Below are positions 42,724-51,221 of a stretch of DNA of 64,000 nucleotides, piece by piece. Under the pieces are notes generated by a model. That model worked only from the letters and a program-made list of their open reading frames with translations, was not told the DNA's origin and made no database searches. Within the stretch, counting starts at the first letter, position 1. Each line of letters begins with the position of its first letter. The DNA is from Deinococcus aerophilus (GTDB lineage: Bacteria; Deinococcota; Deinococci; Deinococcales; Deinococcaceae): assembly GCF_014647075.1 (NCBI RefSeq), contig NZ_BMOM01000005.1, forward strand, positions 62,001 to 126,000. Reading direction: 5' to 3'. The translations under genes were made by a program, and so were the position numbers.

Positions 42724-43859
42724 TCGGCGCCACGCCGCCGCGCCGGCTGTGGCGCGGACCGCGCCGGTTCCGAGACCCACACCCGGTTGCGCCCCTGCTG
42801 CTTGGCCGTGTACAGCGCGTCATCGGCGCGGGACATCCCGGCGGACATGCCCTCTCCGGCCCCGATCAGGCCGATGCCCACGCTGATGGTCACGGCCTGT
42901 TCGGGCGGGTCGGTCTGAGCGGCCACTGCCCGGCGCAGGTGTTCGGCCCGCTGCAGCGCCTCCTGTGGCCGGACGCCCGGCAGCATCACCAAGAACTCCT
43001 CGCCGCCCCAGCGCCCCAACAACTCGGCGTCGCGCAGGGACCGCCGCAGGGTCGCGGCCACCCGGCGCAGCACCTCGTCCCCGGCGCTGTGTCCCAGGCG
43101 GTCGTTGACGGCCTTGAAGTGATCGATGTCGAGCAGCAGCAGCGCTCCTCCCCGGTCATGCTTCTGGTCCAGCAACGGATACAGGGCGTGGCGGTTGTTC
43201 AGGCCGGTCAGGGCGTCGGTGTTGGCCAAGCGCTCGGTCATCAGCAGGGCCTGACGTTCCAGCACGAAATGTTCGCGGTACCACGCCAGACTCCACAGGG
43301 TCGCCAGGACCATGCCGCACAGCAGCTGAATCTGTGCCAGACGCGCTGCCTGGAAAAAGTCCACATTGTTCAGGGCCATCACGGCCCACGGCAGCGCCAC
43401 CCCCAGCAGGTAAAACCCGGCCGTGACGGCGATGGCCCGACGGTAATTGAGCATCAGGAACGAGACGATGGAGACGATGACTAGCAGCCAGTACAGGTCC
43501 TCGAGCGAGGTGAGCAGGGCCGGGCCCCCCTGCAGCGGCGTCACCACCGCCCGCGCCACGATCACTGCGCCGCACACGGCCAGCGCCACCGCGTAAACGG
43601 TTTCGATGGGCCGGCGGGTGTACAGCCAGAACAGGTTCCATGACGACATGGCAAAGAAGACCGGGTTGGAGTACAGCGTCACCACGTCCGGGTAGGCCCG
43701 CTGCAGGTTGAGCACCCAGACCACCACCTGAACGATCATCCCCCCGCCGGCAATGCCCAGGTAAATGCGGCGGCGCATCTCCTCCCAGCGGGCCTGACGG
43801 GCGATCCGGCCCTCAGTCAGGGTTGAGGCAGGGGGTACAGCACGCTCGGCTCGGCTCAT
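42696..43859 (-). CDS. Diguanylate cyclase (GGDEF) with N-terminal membrane sensor
   Basis: 387 residues. About six N-terminal membrane segments ([20 protein letters not shown] to [28 protein letters not shown]) form a sensor region. The C-terminal GGDEF domain has [43 protein letters not shown] and the active-site GGEEF in [16 protein letters not shown]. It should make c-di-GMP from GTP. No RxxD inhibitory site could be certain. It is co-directional with lacI upstream but separated by about 100 nt. Confidence 0.93.
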   Translation of the reverse strand: MSRAERAVPPASTLTEGRIARQARWEEMRRRIYLGIAGGGMIVQVVVWVLNLQRAYPDVVTLYSNPVFFAMSSWNLFWLYTRRPIETVYAVALAVCGAVIVARAVVTPLQGGPALLTSLEDLYWLLVIVSIVSFLMLNYRRAIAVTAGFYLLGVALPWAVMALNNVDFFQAARLAQIQLLCGMVLATLWSLAWYREHFVLERQALLMTERLANTDALTGLNNRHALYPLLDQKHDRGGALLLLDIDHFKAVNDRLGHSAGDEVLRRVAATLRRSLRDAELLGRWGGEEFLVMLPGVRPQEALQRAEHLRRAVAAQTDPPEQAVTISVGIGLIGAGEGMSAGMSRADDALYTAKQQGRNRVWVSEPARSAPQPARRRGADQERSASGS

Positions 43860-43960
43860 GTGATTCCTGAATTTTGCCTGAAGATCACAGGAAATACCGG
43901 CAAGACTTCACACCGTCCCCCGTCCACGCCGGGACGGACCTGCAGGGGGCCGTTCCGGCT

Positions 43961-45070
43961 TCACGGCGAGTCGGTGGGCGAAGGGCTGGCCGGGGCAGGA
44001 GCCGTGGTGCCGCGCACGACCAGGCGGGTGGGCAGGGTCAGTTCCCGGGCGGGGCGGCCGGCGAGCAGGTCCAGCAGGGCCTCCCCCACCTGACGCCCCT
44101 TGTCGGCGGTGGGCTGCCACACGGTCGTCAGGTTCAGGGCGGCGCTGCTGGGCAGATCGTCGTAACCGATGACGCTCAGGCGCTGCGGCACGGGCCAGTC
44201 CAGTTCCTGGGCCGCCCGCAGGGCTCCCTGGGCGAGAACGTCACTCATGCACAGCACCGCCGTGACCTGCGGCTGGGCCCGCAGCAGTTCCAGCGTGCGC
44301 GCCCGGCCCTCGGCGGGGGTGTTCCGCGCGGCCTCGGTGGGGTACAACCGCGCGCCGTCCACGGCCCGCACCTCGTCACGGTAGGCCCGCAGGCGTTCGG
44401 CGGTCGGCCGGTGGACCACCGCCGCCTCGCGCTCGGCGCTGACCGGCCCGCTGAGGCGCTGCGGTCCCAGTTCCAGGCACAGCGCGCCGATGTGCCGGTG
44501 CCCGAGGTCCAGCAGATGCCGCGCCGCCTGACGCGCGCCGGTGGCGTCGTCGATTCCGATGCCCACCGCGTCGTGGGACCCCGGGTGCTGATCGACGAGT
44601 ACGGTGGGCAGGCCGCGGCCCAGCACGGCGCGCAGCAGGGCGCTGTCGGCGGCGCAGTACACGATGAAGCCGTCCACGCTCGCGCTGACCACCGGGGCCA
44701 GCGGGTCGGCGCGCGGATCGTCGGCGCCCGCGAGCAACAGCAGGTTCAGCCCCGAGTCCTGAATGGCGTGCGCCACACTGCCCAGGAACAGGGCGGCGGC
44801 GGGATCGGCAAAGGCGTACTCCAGCGGCGCGTCGTACACCACGCCGATCACGCCGCTGCGTCCGCGCCGCAGGCTGCGCGCCAGCGGATCGGGGCCGCTG
44901 TAACCCAGCGCACGGGCGGTGTCCAGAATCTTCTCACGCAGCTCCGCCGACAGCTGGTCCGGACGGTTGTAGGCGTTGCTCACCGTGGCGACACTCACGC
45001 CCAGTTCGCGCGCCACCTCGCGCAACGTGATGCGCCCGGAAGGCGAGCGGACCGGCTTGGCAGGCGTCAT
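43961..45070 (-). CDS. LacI-family transcriptional regulator
   Basis: 369 residues. The HTH and hinge ITLREVARELGVSVATVSNAYNRPDQLSAELREKILDTARALGY is canonical, followed by a periplasmic-binding-protein fold (GVIGVVYDAPLEYAF ... SVIGYDDLPSSAALNLTTVWQP). It would bind a sugar-type ligand. TAGCAT (45077-45082) lies 6 nt before ATG. The palindrome at 45098-45115, between it and the MFS gene, is its probable operator. Confidence 0.93.
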   Translation of the reverse strand: MTPAKPVRSPSGRITLREVARELGVSVATVSNAYNRPDQLSAELREKILDTARALGYSGPDPLARSLRRGRSGVIGVVYDAPLEYAFADPAAALFLGSVAHAIQDSGLNLLLLAGADDPRADPLAPVVSASVDGFIVYCAADSALLRAVLGRGLPTVLVDQHPGSHDAVGIGIDDATGARQAARHLLDLGHRHIGALCLELGPQRLSGPVSAEREAAVVHRPTAERLRAYRDEVRAVDGARLYPTEAARNTPAEGRARTLELLRAQPQVTAVLCMSDVLAQGALRAAQELDWPVPQRLSVIGYDDLPSSAALNLTTVWQPTADKGRQVGEALLDLLAGRPARELTLPTRLVVRGTTAPAPASPSPTDSP

Positions 45071-45097
45071 GTCCGGATGCTAGCGTAAAGTTCCGCG

Positions 45098-45115
45098 CTC
45101 TGAATCGTTTCAGAG
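45098..45115. promoter_or_regulatory. LacI-type operator between lacI and the MFS gene
   Basis: CTCTGAA-TCGT-TTCAGAG, 7-bp perfect arms around a central CG, the usual LacI-family symmetry. TAAAGT (45086-45091) on the plus strand puts the MFS start right at the operator, so repression of the transporter is expected. Confidence 0.7.
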
Positions 45116-45158
45116 ATTTCGGCTCGCCGCCCTGTTCCCAGAGTCCAAAGGAGTGCCC

Positions 45159-46376
45159 GTGTCCGCCGTTCCCGCTGTCCCCCGCCGCGCCGAGATCGCC
45201 CGCACCGCCGTCAGCATGATGTTCCTGATCAACGGCGCGCTGTTCGCCACCTGGGCGGTCAACATCCCGGGCGTGCGCGACGCCCTGGGCCTCAGCGAGG
45301 CGCAGATCGGGGGAGCGCTGCTCGCCATCGGGCTGGGTGCGCTGGTGACCATGCCGCTCACCGGCGGCTGGACCGCGCGCTACGGCAGCGACCGGGTCAC
45401 GTGGGTGTCGGCGGTGGCCTGCATGCTGTCGCTGGCGCTGCCCTTTGTGGCACCGGACTTCTGGGGACTGGTGCTGGCCCTGACCGTTCTGGGAGGAGCC
45501 AACGGCGCCATGGACGTTGCCATGAACGCCCAGGGCGTGACGGTGGAACGCCGCCTGGGACGGCCGGTGCTCAGCCGCCTGCACGCCTATTTCAGTCTGG
45601 GCGGGGTGCTGGGCGCGGGACTGGGCACGCTGCTGGTGGGCCGCGTGCCCATGCTGTGGCACGCACTGCTCGTCGTGGCGGTCACCACCGTGGCCGCCGC
45701 GCTGCTGGGCCGGCTGCTGCTGCCCGACCCGCCCGCCGAGAACGAAACCGGTTCAGGGGCAGAGCTCCCCTCCCACTCCCGGCCACGCCGCATCTTCGTC
45801 ACGCCCGCCGTGCTGCTGCTGGGCACGCTGTGCTTTCTGGGCATGCTGTCTGAGGGAGCCAACTACGACTGGGCGGCGCTGTACTTCCGGGACGTGCTGG
45901 GGCAGGCGGGCGGACGGGCGGGGATGGGCTACACCGCCTTCGTGGTGACCATGACGCTGGGACGCTGGTTCGGCGACCGCCTGCGGACGCGGCTGGGCGA
46001 CGAGACCATCGTGCGCGTCGGGGCGGCGGTCACGGCGCTGGGACTGGGACTGGCGTTGCTCACCCGTGACCCGCTGGTGGCCGCGCTGGGCTTTGCCCTT
46101 TCGGGCCTGGGCCTGAGCAACGTCGTGCCGGTGATGTACGGCACGGCGGGACACGCCCTGGCCGGACGCGGCATCGCGCAGGTCGCCACCCTGGGCTACG
46201 GGGGTTTTCTGCTGGGACCGCCGGTAATCGGCTTCGTGGCCCAGCACGCTGGCCTGCGTCCGGCGCTGGGAGTGGCGCTGGCCGCAGCGCTGCTGATCGC
46301 TGCCCTGGGCGGTGGGGCCTTTGCCCTGGTGCGCCGCCGGACCACGGCCACGGCGGTCCACCATCCCGGTGTCTGA
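45159..46376 (+). CDS. MFS transporter (LacI-controlled)
   Basis: A 405-residue, twelve-helix major facilitator (for example FLINGALFATWAVNIPGVRDALGLSEAQIGGALLAIGLGALVTMPLTGGWTARYGSDRV, with the loop 2-3 motif region). The closest family type is the YbjJ/FucP-like group with MDVAMNAQGV. The start at GTG 45159 has GGAG 5 nt upstream; an in-frame GTG at 45153 overlaps that Shine-Dalgarno. Substrate unknown. Confidence 0.88.
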   Translation: MSAVPAVPRRAEIARTAVSMMFLINGALFATWAVNIPGVRDALGLSEAQIGGALLAIGLGALVTMPLTGGWTARYGSDRVTWVSAVACMLSLALPFVAPDFWGLVLALTVLGGANGAMDVAMNAQGVTVERRLGRPVLSRLHAYFSLGGVLGAGLGTLLVGRVPMLWHALLVVAVTTVAAALLGRLLLPDPPAENETGSGAELPSHSRPRRIFVTPAVLLLGTLCFLGMLSEGANYDWAALYFRDVLGQAGGRAGMGYTAFVVTMTLGRWFGDRLRTRLGDETIVRVGAAVTALGLGLALLTRDPLVAALGFALSGLGLSNVVPVMYGTAGHALAGRGIAQVATLGYGGFLLGPPVIGFVAQHAGLRPALGVALAAALLIAALGGGAFALVRRRTTATAVHHPGV

Positions 46377-46616
46377 GCCGCCCGGCGCGGTCCATCTGGC
46401 ACGCAGCGCTGTTGCCGCCGGCCATACGGTGCCGCTTTAAACAATCTTTAGTCCCACTTCACGTTGATCCAAGTGGGAACGGGCCGCTTATAGCTGGGCA
46501 GAAGGGCAAAGTCGCCCCGCCCACCGCACTGCCTCAGGCCTGCGCCTGAGGCGGGTGGACGGTTCCTGCCTTCTGTGGCCCCGAATCTTTCGCCCCTCAT
46601 CCCTGGAGGACACACC
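46377..46616. other. Intergenic/leader stretch before the ferritin-like gene
   Basis: About 240 nt. It holds TCCCACTT/AAGTGGGA (46452-46459 and 46471-46478), a likely end of the MFS transcript, TATAGC near 46490 as a possible -10, and a 9-bp GCCTCAGGC/GCCTGAGGC hairpin (46531-46552) that would lie in the leader of the ferritin-like mRNA. Confidence 0.45.
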
Positions 46617-47573
46617 ATGAGCAACCCCACCAACGAGAAGATCCTGAACCGCCGCAAATTCCTGGGGGCCGCCGGCGCAGTCGGCGCAGGCACCCTGCTG
46701 GCGGGCTGTGCTCCCGGCGTGATGGGCGGCGCGATGGCGGCCGGCGGCGTGGCCAAGCCCAACCTCGACGCCACCATCTTCAACTTTGCCCTGAACCTGG
46801 AGTATTTGGAAGCCGCCTTCTACCTGGCCGCCGTGGGCCGCCTGCAGGAGCTGGACGCCGTGGGCGGCAACAGCAGCAAGGTCATCCTGCCCGCCGGCTT
46901 CAGCGGCAGGAACGGCGCGGGCATCAAGTTCGAGTCGGCGGACGTGGCAGCCTATGCCAACGAGATCGCCTCGGACGAGCTGGCCCACGTGCGCGTGATC
47001 CGCAAGGTGCTGGGCGCGGCGGCCGTGCCCCAGCCCACGCTGGACCTGGGTCCGGCCTTTGCGGCGGCCGGCAACGCGGCCTCGGGCGGGGCCATCACCG
47101 GCTTTAACCCCTTTGCCAACGACCTGTTCTTCCTGCACGGCGCGTTCATCTTCGAGGACGTGGGCGTCAGCGCCTACAAGGGCGCGGCCCGGTTGCTCAC
47201 CGACACCTCGGCGGGCGGCAACCTGGAAAACGCGGCCGGTATTCTGGCCGTCGAGGCGTATCACGCCGGCCAGATCCGCACCCTGCTCTACCAGCAGCGC
47301 AACACCCAGGTTACCCCTGCCCTGAAGGTCAGCGACGTGGTTGCGGCCATCAGCAACCTGCGCGACAGCGTGGACGGTGCCAGCGACGTCGATCAGGGCA
47401 TCCTGGACGCGGCGGGCGGCGCGAATGTCGTTCTGGCCGACGCCAATTCCATCGCCTACAGCCGCACCCCCCGTCAGGTGGGCAACATCGTGTTCCTGGG
47501 CGTGAACGCCACCAAGGGCGGCTTCTACCCCGAGGGCCTGAGCGGCGACTTCAGCGCCATCCTGGCCCTGTAG
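46617..47573 (+). CDS. Tat-exported ferritin-like lipoprotein
   Basis: 318 residues. The N-terminus NRRKFLGAAGAVGAGTLLAGC joins a twin-arginine motif (RRKFLG) to a lipobox LAGC, so it should be folded in the cytoplasm, exported by Tat and lipid-anchored. The ferritin-2 type four-helix domain follows (FNFALNLEYLEAAFYLAA; EIASDELAHVRVIRKVLG; FEDVGVSAYKGAARLL; AGILAVEAYHAGQIRTLL), with ExxH-like carboxylate/His residues for a di-metal site. Proteins of this type are common in desiccation-tolerant bacteria. Start fixed by GGAGG 7 nt before ATG 46617. Confidence 0.9.
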   Translation: MSNPTNEKILNRRKFLGAAGAVGAGTLLAGCAPGVMGGAMAAGGVAKPNLDATIFNFALNLEYLEAAFYLAAVGRLQELDAVGGNSSKVILPAGFSGRNGAGIKFESADVAAYANEIASDELAHVRVIRKVLGAAAVPQPTLDLGPAFAAAGNAASGGAITGFNPFANDLFFLHGAFIFEDVGVSAYKGAARLLTDTSAGGNLENAAGILAVEAYHAGQIRTLLYQQRNTQVTPALKVSDVVAAISNLRDSVDGASDVDQGILDAAGGANVVLADANSIAYSRTPRQVGNIVFLGVNATKGGFYPEGLSGDFSAILAL

Positions 47574-47631
47574 GTTTCTGAGGGGTACGGTCCTGTTCGC
47601 CGCCGGGTTCCAGAGGCGGCTTCAGGACCAG

Positions 47632-47664
47632 AAGCGCCCTGGTCCCCGGTGGGCCGGGGCGCTT
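47632..47664 (+). terminator. Hairpin downstream of the ferritin-like gene
   Basis: AAGCGCCC (47632-47639) with GGGCGCTT (47657-47664), 8 bp, with a GC-rich loop that can pair further. GTATGT follows, so the U-tract is weak. Confidence 0.65.
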
Positions 47665-47689
47665 GTATGTTCCCCGGGGGCCTTCCCTA

Positions 47690-47718
47690 TTGACAGGCTG
47701 CGAAGTCGCCGCTAAAGT
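47690..47718 (+). promoter_or_regulatory. Consensus promoter of tRNA-Leu
   Basis: TTGACA (47690-47695) and TAAAGT (47713-47718) with a 17-nt spacer, 68 nt before the mature tRNA. Confidence 0.88.
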
Positions 47719-47782
47719 AATCGAGCCTTCTGAGACGCGCCCCATGCGGAGCGCCGCTACCAGCAGAAGGTGCAACACACAA

Positions 47783-47871
<89 letters not shown>

Positions 47872-47886
47872 CACAGAAGCACAAGA

Positions 47887-47922
47887 CAGAAAAGCCCCCG
47901 CAGCAATGCCGAGGCTTTTCTG
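47887..47922 (+). terminator. Terminator of tRNA-Leu
   Basis: CAGAAAAGCC (47887-47896) with GGCTTTTCTG (47913-47922), a perfect 10-bp stem. T-rich sequence follows (GTTCTTTAG...GTTTTTTAG). Confidence 0.85.
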
Positions 47923-48005
47923 CTGTTCTTTAGTCTGTTGTTTTTTAGGAACGCCTGCCCCCTCCCGGCATCCGTCCCCCCACCCCCGCGCTACCCTGAA
48001 CGGCC

Positions 48006-48689
48006 ATGACCGCCTCCTCTCCCCCCCCGCAGGAATTCCCGACCTACCGCACGGCGGAGTTTCTGCCGTCCTTCCTGCTGGGCTGGGGCCTGGGTGCGCT
48101 GCTGACCTTCGTGGTGCGCGCGCTGGCCGACGCTCTGCTGACCACCCCCTGCGAGGGCCGCACGGTGCTGGCCCTGATCGTGCCGCTGCTGCTGGGGCCG
48201 GGCGGGCTGGCTTTCACGGCGGCCAACTGGCGGCGGGCCCGCCGGGCGGCGCTGGGGCTGGGGCTGGTGGTGGCCTCGCTGCTGCCCGCGCTGTATGTGG
48301 GCGCACGCGACATCGGCGACCTGCGCCGCGAGGGCTGCGCGGGCGGGTACATCGTGCTGGCTCCGGCGGGCGGCGACTCGGTATCCAGCGTGGGGCTGGC
48401 GGTGGGCACCTCGCGTGAATTCACCGGACGTATCGGCGGCTTTACCCCACAGGACTACCCCGGCGAATTCCAGTTGCGCGGACAGGGCAGCGCGCCCGGC
48501 GTGGTCGTGACCCTGCCGAAAACAACGGTCCGGGCCGGGGAGGTCTTTCCGCTCACCATCACCGTGCAGCCCGGTGCCGGCGTGAACACCTACACCGCCG
48601 CCGTGCAGGCCACGACCACCCAGGGAGACCGCAGCGTGAGCGCCGACGGCACGCTGGAGGTCAATGTGCGGCCCGCCGAGGTGAAGTAG
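48006..48689 (+). CDS. Membrane protein of unknown function with C-terminal beta domain
   Basis: 227 residues. About three hydrophobic segments (FLLGWGLGALLTFVVRALADALLT; LIVPLLLGPGGLAFTAA; GLVVASLLPALYVGA) precede an exported beta-rich region with an Ig-like feel (VVVTLPKTTVRAGEVFPLTITVQPGAGVNTYTAAVQATTTQGDRSVSADGTLEVNV). TACCCT (47992-47997) lies 8 nt before ATG. No family recognised. Confidence 0.65.
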   Translation: MTASSPPPQEFPTYRTAEFLPSFLLGWGLGALLTFVVRALADALLTTPCEGRTVLALIVPLLLGPGGLAFTAANWRRARRAALGLGLVVASLLPALYVGARDIGDLRREGCAGGYIVLAPAGGDSVSSVGLAVGTSREFTGRIGGFTPQDYPGEFQLRGQGSAPGVVVTLPKTTVRAGEVFPLTITVQPGAGVNTYTAAVQATTTQGDRSVSADGTLEVNVRPAEVK

Positions 48690-48759
48690 CCTACACCCCG
48701 CCCGTCAGCTCCCTGCGCCTGCCTCTGCCCCGTGGCGCACAGGTGCTACGGTAAGCCGC

Positions 48760-49413
48760 GTGAACGTGACCGAGGTCTCCAGCATCGCGCTGCAAACTTT
48801 TCTGACCATGCTGGTGGTCATGGACCCCATCGGCCTCGCGCCCATCTTCATCGGGCTGGCCGGCAACCGGCCCAGTTTCGAGCGGCGCAAGGTGGCCCTC
48901 AAGGCCGCGCTGGTGGCCGGGGGCATCATCCTGGTGTTCGGGCTGGTGGGCCGGGCGCTGCTCGAACACCTGGGCATCAGCCTCAGCGCCTTCCGGGTCG
49001 CGGGCGGCATCCTGCTGTTTCTCATCGCGCTGGACATGGTATTTGCGCGGCCCAGCGGCAGCAAGGAAACCCCCGAGGAGGAGCAGGAGGCCCATGAACG
49101 CCAAGACATCAGCGTGTTTCCGCTGGCGATTCCGCTGATCGCCGGTCCCGGCACGCTGGCGTCCATCATGATCCAGGCCAACACCGCGCACGGCAGTCCG
49201 CTGCTGCTGACGGTGGTTTTTCTGGTCACGGGCTTCGTGCTGCTGCTGTGCTACCTCGCCCTGCGGCTGAGCGGCCAGATTGCCCGCGTGATCGGCGTGA
49301 CCGGCGTGCATGTGGTCACGCGGGTGCTGGGGGTGCTGCTGGGCGCCCTGGCGGTGCAGTACGTGGCCGACGGCGTACTGGAACTGTTCCGGGGTGGAAT
49401 GCGTACAGGCTGA
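48760..49413 (+). CDS. marC: MarC-family integral membrane protein
   Basis: 217 residues with about six helices. QTFLTMLVVMDPIGLAPIFIGL, FRVAGGILLFLIALDMVF, FPLAIPLIAGPGTLASIMI and VTGVHVVTRVLGVLLGALAVQYVADGV match MarC/YchE proteins, whose function is unsettled. The GTG start has TACGGT (48747-48752) 7 nt upstream. Confidence 0.92.
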   Translation: MNVTEVSSIALQTFLTMLVVMDPIGLAPIFIGLAGNRPSFERRKVALKAALVAGGIILVFGLVGRALLEHLGISLSAFRVAGGILLFLIALDMVFARPSGSKETPEEEQEAHERQDISVFPLAIPLIAGPGTLASIMIQANTAHGSPLLLTVVFLVTGFVLLLCYLALRLSGQIARVIGVTGVHVVTRVLGVLLGALAVQYVADGVLELFRGGMRTG

Positions 49414-49529
49414 GGAAAAATGCGGACGCGGCTTACCCTGCCTACACCAGTACAGTGACGCCCCTCCCGGCTGCCCATAAGCGTCCAGGCACAACATTTC
49501 GCTGACCCACGCGCCGTAGAATGCGGGGC

Positions 49530-50105
49530 ATGACAATCAAGGGCGTGAGGGGGGAAGAGGACGGACAACCAGCTCGTGTGGTTGCGGGACCCCGCGTGGT
49601 GGCAGACCTGAATGCGCCGCGTGTGCTGGTGCTGAACGCATCCTACGAACCGCTGCATGTCACAAGCACCAAGCGGGCCATCACGTTGCTGCAGTACGGC
49701 GTGGCCGAGGTGCTTGAGGACAGCGGCGACGTAATCCGCTCGCCGAGCACGGTGCTGAGCGTGCCCAGCGTGATCCGGCTGCGCCGCTACATCCGTCGTC
49801 CGCGCGTGCATCCGGTGCCCTTTAACCGCCGCAACGTCCTGCGGCGCGACACCTTTGCCTGCCAGTACTGCGGCTCGGAGGGCGACCTGACCCTCGACCA
49901 CGTCATGCCCCGTTCGCGCGGCGGGCGGCACAACTGGGACAACGTGGTGACCGCGTGCCGGGGCTGCAACCAGCGCAAGGGCAACCGCACGCCCGATGAG
50001 GCCGGCATGCCGCTGCGGGTGCCGCCGCACGCCCCCACCTTCGGCGTCTATGCCCACGGCCAGTTCGCCCACTGGCAGCCGGAATGGGCCCGCTACATCC
50101 ACTGA
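49530..50105 (+). CDS. HNH endonuclease-family protein
   Basis: 191 residues. A helical N-terminal part (RVLVLNASYEPLHVTSTKRAITLLQYGVAEVLED) is characteristic of a bacterial HNH family. The HNH motif follows: CQYCGSEGDLTLDHVMPRSRGGRHNWDNVVTACRGCNQRKGN, with CxxC...H...N...CxxC all present. It is probably a DNA-processing or repair nuclease; no mobile element surrounds it. ATG 49530 has TAGAAT (49517-49522) 7 nt upstream. Confidence 0.9.
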   Translation: MTIKGVRGEEDGQPARVVAGPRVVADLNAPRVLVLNASYEPLHVTSTKRAITLLQYGVAEVLEDSGDVIRSPSTVLSVPSVIRLRRYIRRPRVHPVPFNRRNVLRRDTFACQYCGSEGDLTLDHVMPRSRGGRHNWDNVVTACRGCNQRKGNRTPDEAGMPLRVPPHAPTFGVYAHGQFAHWQPEWARYIH

Positions 50106-50175
50106 GCGTCATTCGCCAAGTACACCGCCCCGGAGCCCTCGCCCGCACCCGGCTCGACCCCCTAAACTACCCGTC

Positions 50176-50727
50176 ATGAACCGAGCCCAGGCCTACGCGC
50201 TGATGCTGGAACACACGCCCTCGCCGTCGCTGCGGCGGCACATGCTGAATGTGGAGGCCGCCATGCGCTGGTACGCCCGCCACTGGGGCGAGGACGAGGA
50301 GCAGTACGCCGTGACAGGCCTGCTGCACGACTTCGATTACGAACTGCACCCGCAGGAGCACCCGACCTGGGGCGTGCAGTTTCTGCGTGACCACACCGAC
50401 ACCGCGCCCGAGGTGCTGGACGCGATCATGGGGCACGCGGCCTACACCGGCACCCCGCGCACCACCCGGCTCGCGCAGACCCTGTTCGCGGTGGATGAAC
50501 TGACCGGACTGGTGCAGGCGGCGGCCCTGATCCGCCCGGACGGAGACGTGCGGCAGGTGGAACTGAAGAGCCTGAAAAAACGCTTCAGGAACCGGGCGTT
50601 TGCAGCCGGGGTCAACCGCGAGGAGGTCGAGCAGGGCGCGCGTGAGCTGGGCGTGGAGTTAGACGACCACCTGCAGCACGTGCTGAGCGCCCTGCAGGAG
50701 ATGTCGCCCGTGGCCGAACCCGCCTGA
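50176..50727 (+). CDS. HD-domain (HDIG-type) hydrolase
   Basis: 183 residues. MLNVEAAMRWYARHWGEDEEQYAVTGLLHDFDYELHPQEHP carries H...HD. EVLDAIMGHAAYTGTPRTTRLAQTLFAVDELTGLVQAAALIRPD gives the third His and last Asp. Such proteins are metal-dependent phosphohydrolases on nucleotides. The substrate is unknown. Start 50176 has TAAACT 7 nt upstream. Confidence 0.9.
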   Translation: MNRAQAYALMLEHTPSPSLRRHMLNVEAAMRWYARHWGEDEEQYAVTGLLHDFDYELHPQEHPTWGVQFLRDHTDTAPEVLDAIMGHAAYTGTPRTTRLAQTLFAVDELTGLVQAAALIRPDGDVRQVELKSLKKRFRNRAFAAGVNREEVEQGARELGVELDDHLQHVLSALQEMSPVAEPA

Positions 50728-50774
50728 CCCCGCTTCGGGCTGGCTGGCCCCGTGTGGGCCGCGCCGGAGCCCGG

Positions 50775-51221
50775 TTACAGCCGGGGCGGAAAGCGCACGA
50801 AGGTCAGCCAGAAGTCCTCGAAGGCGCGGATGGCGCTCAGGAAATTCTCGAAGCCCACCGGCTTGACCACGTAGCCGCTGGCGTGGCGCTGGTAGGACAG
50901 CCGCACGTCGTCCTCGGCCTGGCTGGTGGTCAGCATCAGCACCGGAATGCTGCTCAGGTCCGCGTCGGCCTTGATCTCCTCCAGAACCTCCAGTCCGTTC
51001 TTGCGCGGCATGTTGATGTCCATCAGGATCAGGTCCGGGCGCGGCGCGGCGGCGTGCTCGGCCTCGCGGCGCAGGAACCTCAGCGCCTCCACCCCGTCGC
51101 GGGCCACATGCAGGCGGTTGGGCACGCGCGCGTCCTCAAAGGCCTCCAGGGTCAGCAGGATATCGGGTTCGTTGTCCTCCACAAGGAGGATCTCGATCTG
51201 GCGGGCAGGGGCCTGGGTCAT
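50775..51221 (-). CDS. Single-domain response regulator (Rcp1/CheY-like)
   Basis: 148 residues. EILLVEDNEPDILLTLEAFEDA, DLILMDINMPRKNGLEVLEEIK with the phosphoacceptor Asp, LMLTTSQAEDDV and the Lys of YVVKPVGF are all conserved. No output domain. Rcp1-type regulators work downstream of phytochrome-like kinases. The start overlaps the kinase stop (ATGA), so it is the third gene of a regulator-kinase-regulator operon. Confidence 0.93.
   Translation of the reverse strand: MTQAPARQIEILLVEDNEPDILLTLEAFEDARVPNRLHVARDGVEALRFLRREAEHAAAPRPDLILMDINMPRKNGLEVLEEIKADADLSSIPVLMLTTSQAEDDVRLSYQRHASGYVVKPVGFENFLSAIRAFEDFWLTFVRFPPRL

Noticed and set aside
49530..50105. HNH gene as a mobile-element homing endonuclease
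   Set aside because: No intron, intein, repeat or transposase nearby, the gene has a host-type leaderless promoter, and its N-terminal domain fits a chromosomal HNH family.
50735..50773. Composite GC-rich hairpin between the HD gene and the Rcp-type regulator
   Set aside because: Short interrupted stems (AGCCC/GGGCT and GGCCC/GGGCC) without a U-tract; could be chance in GC-rich DNA, although a terminator is expected there.
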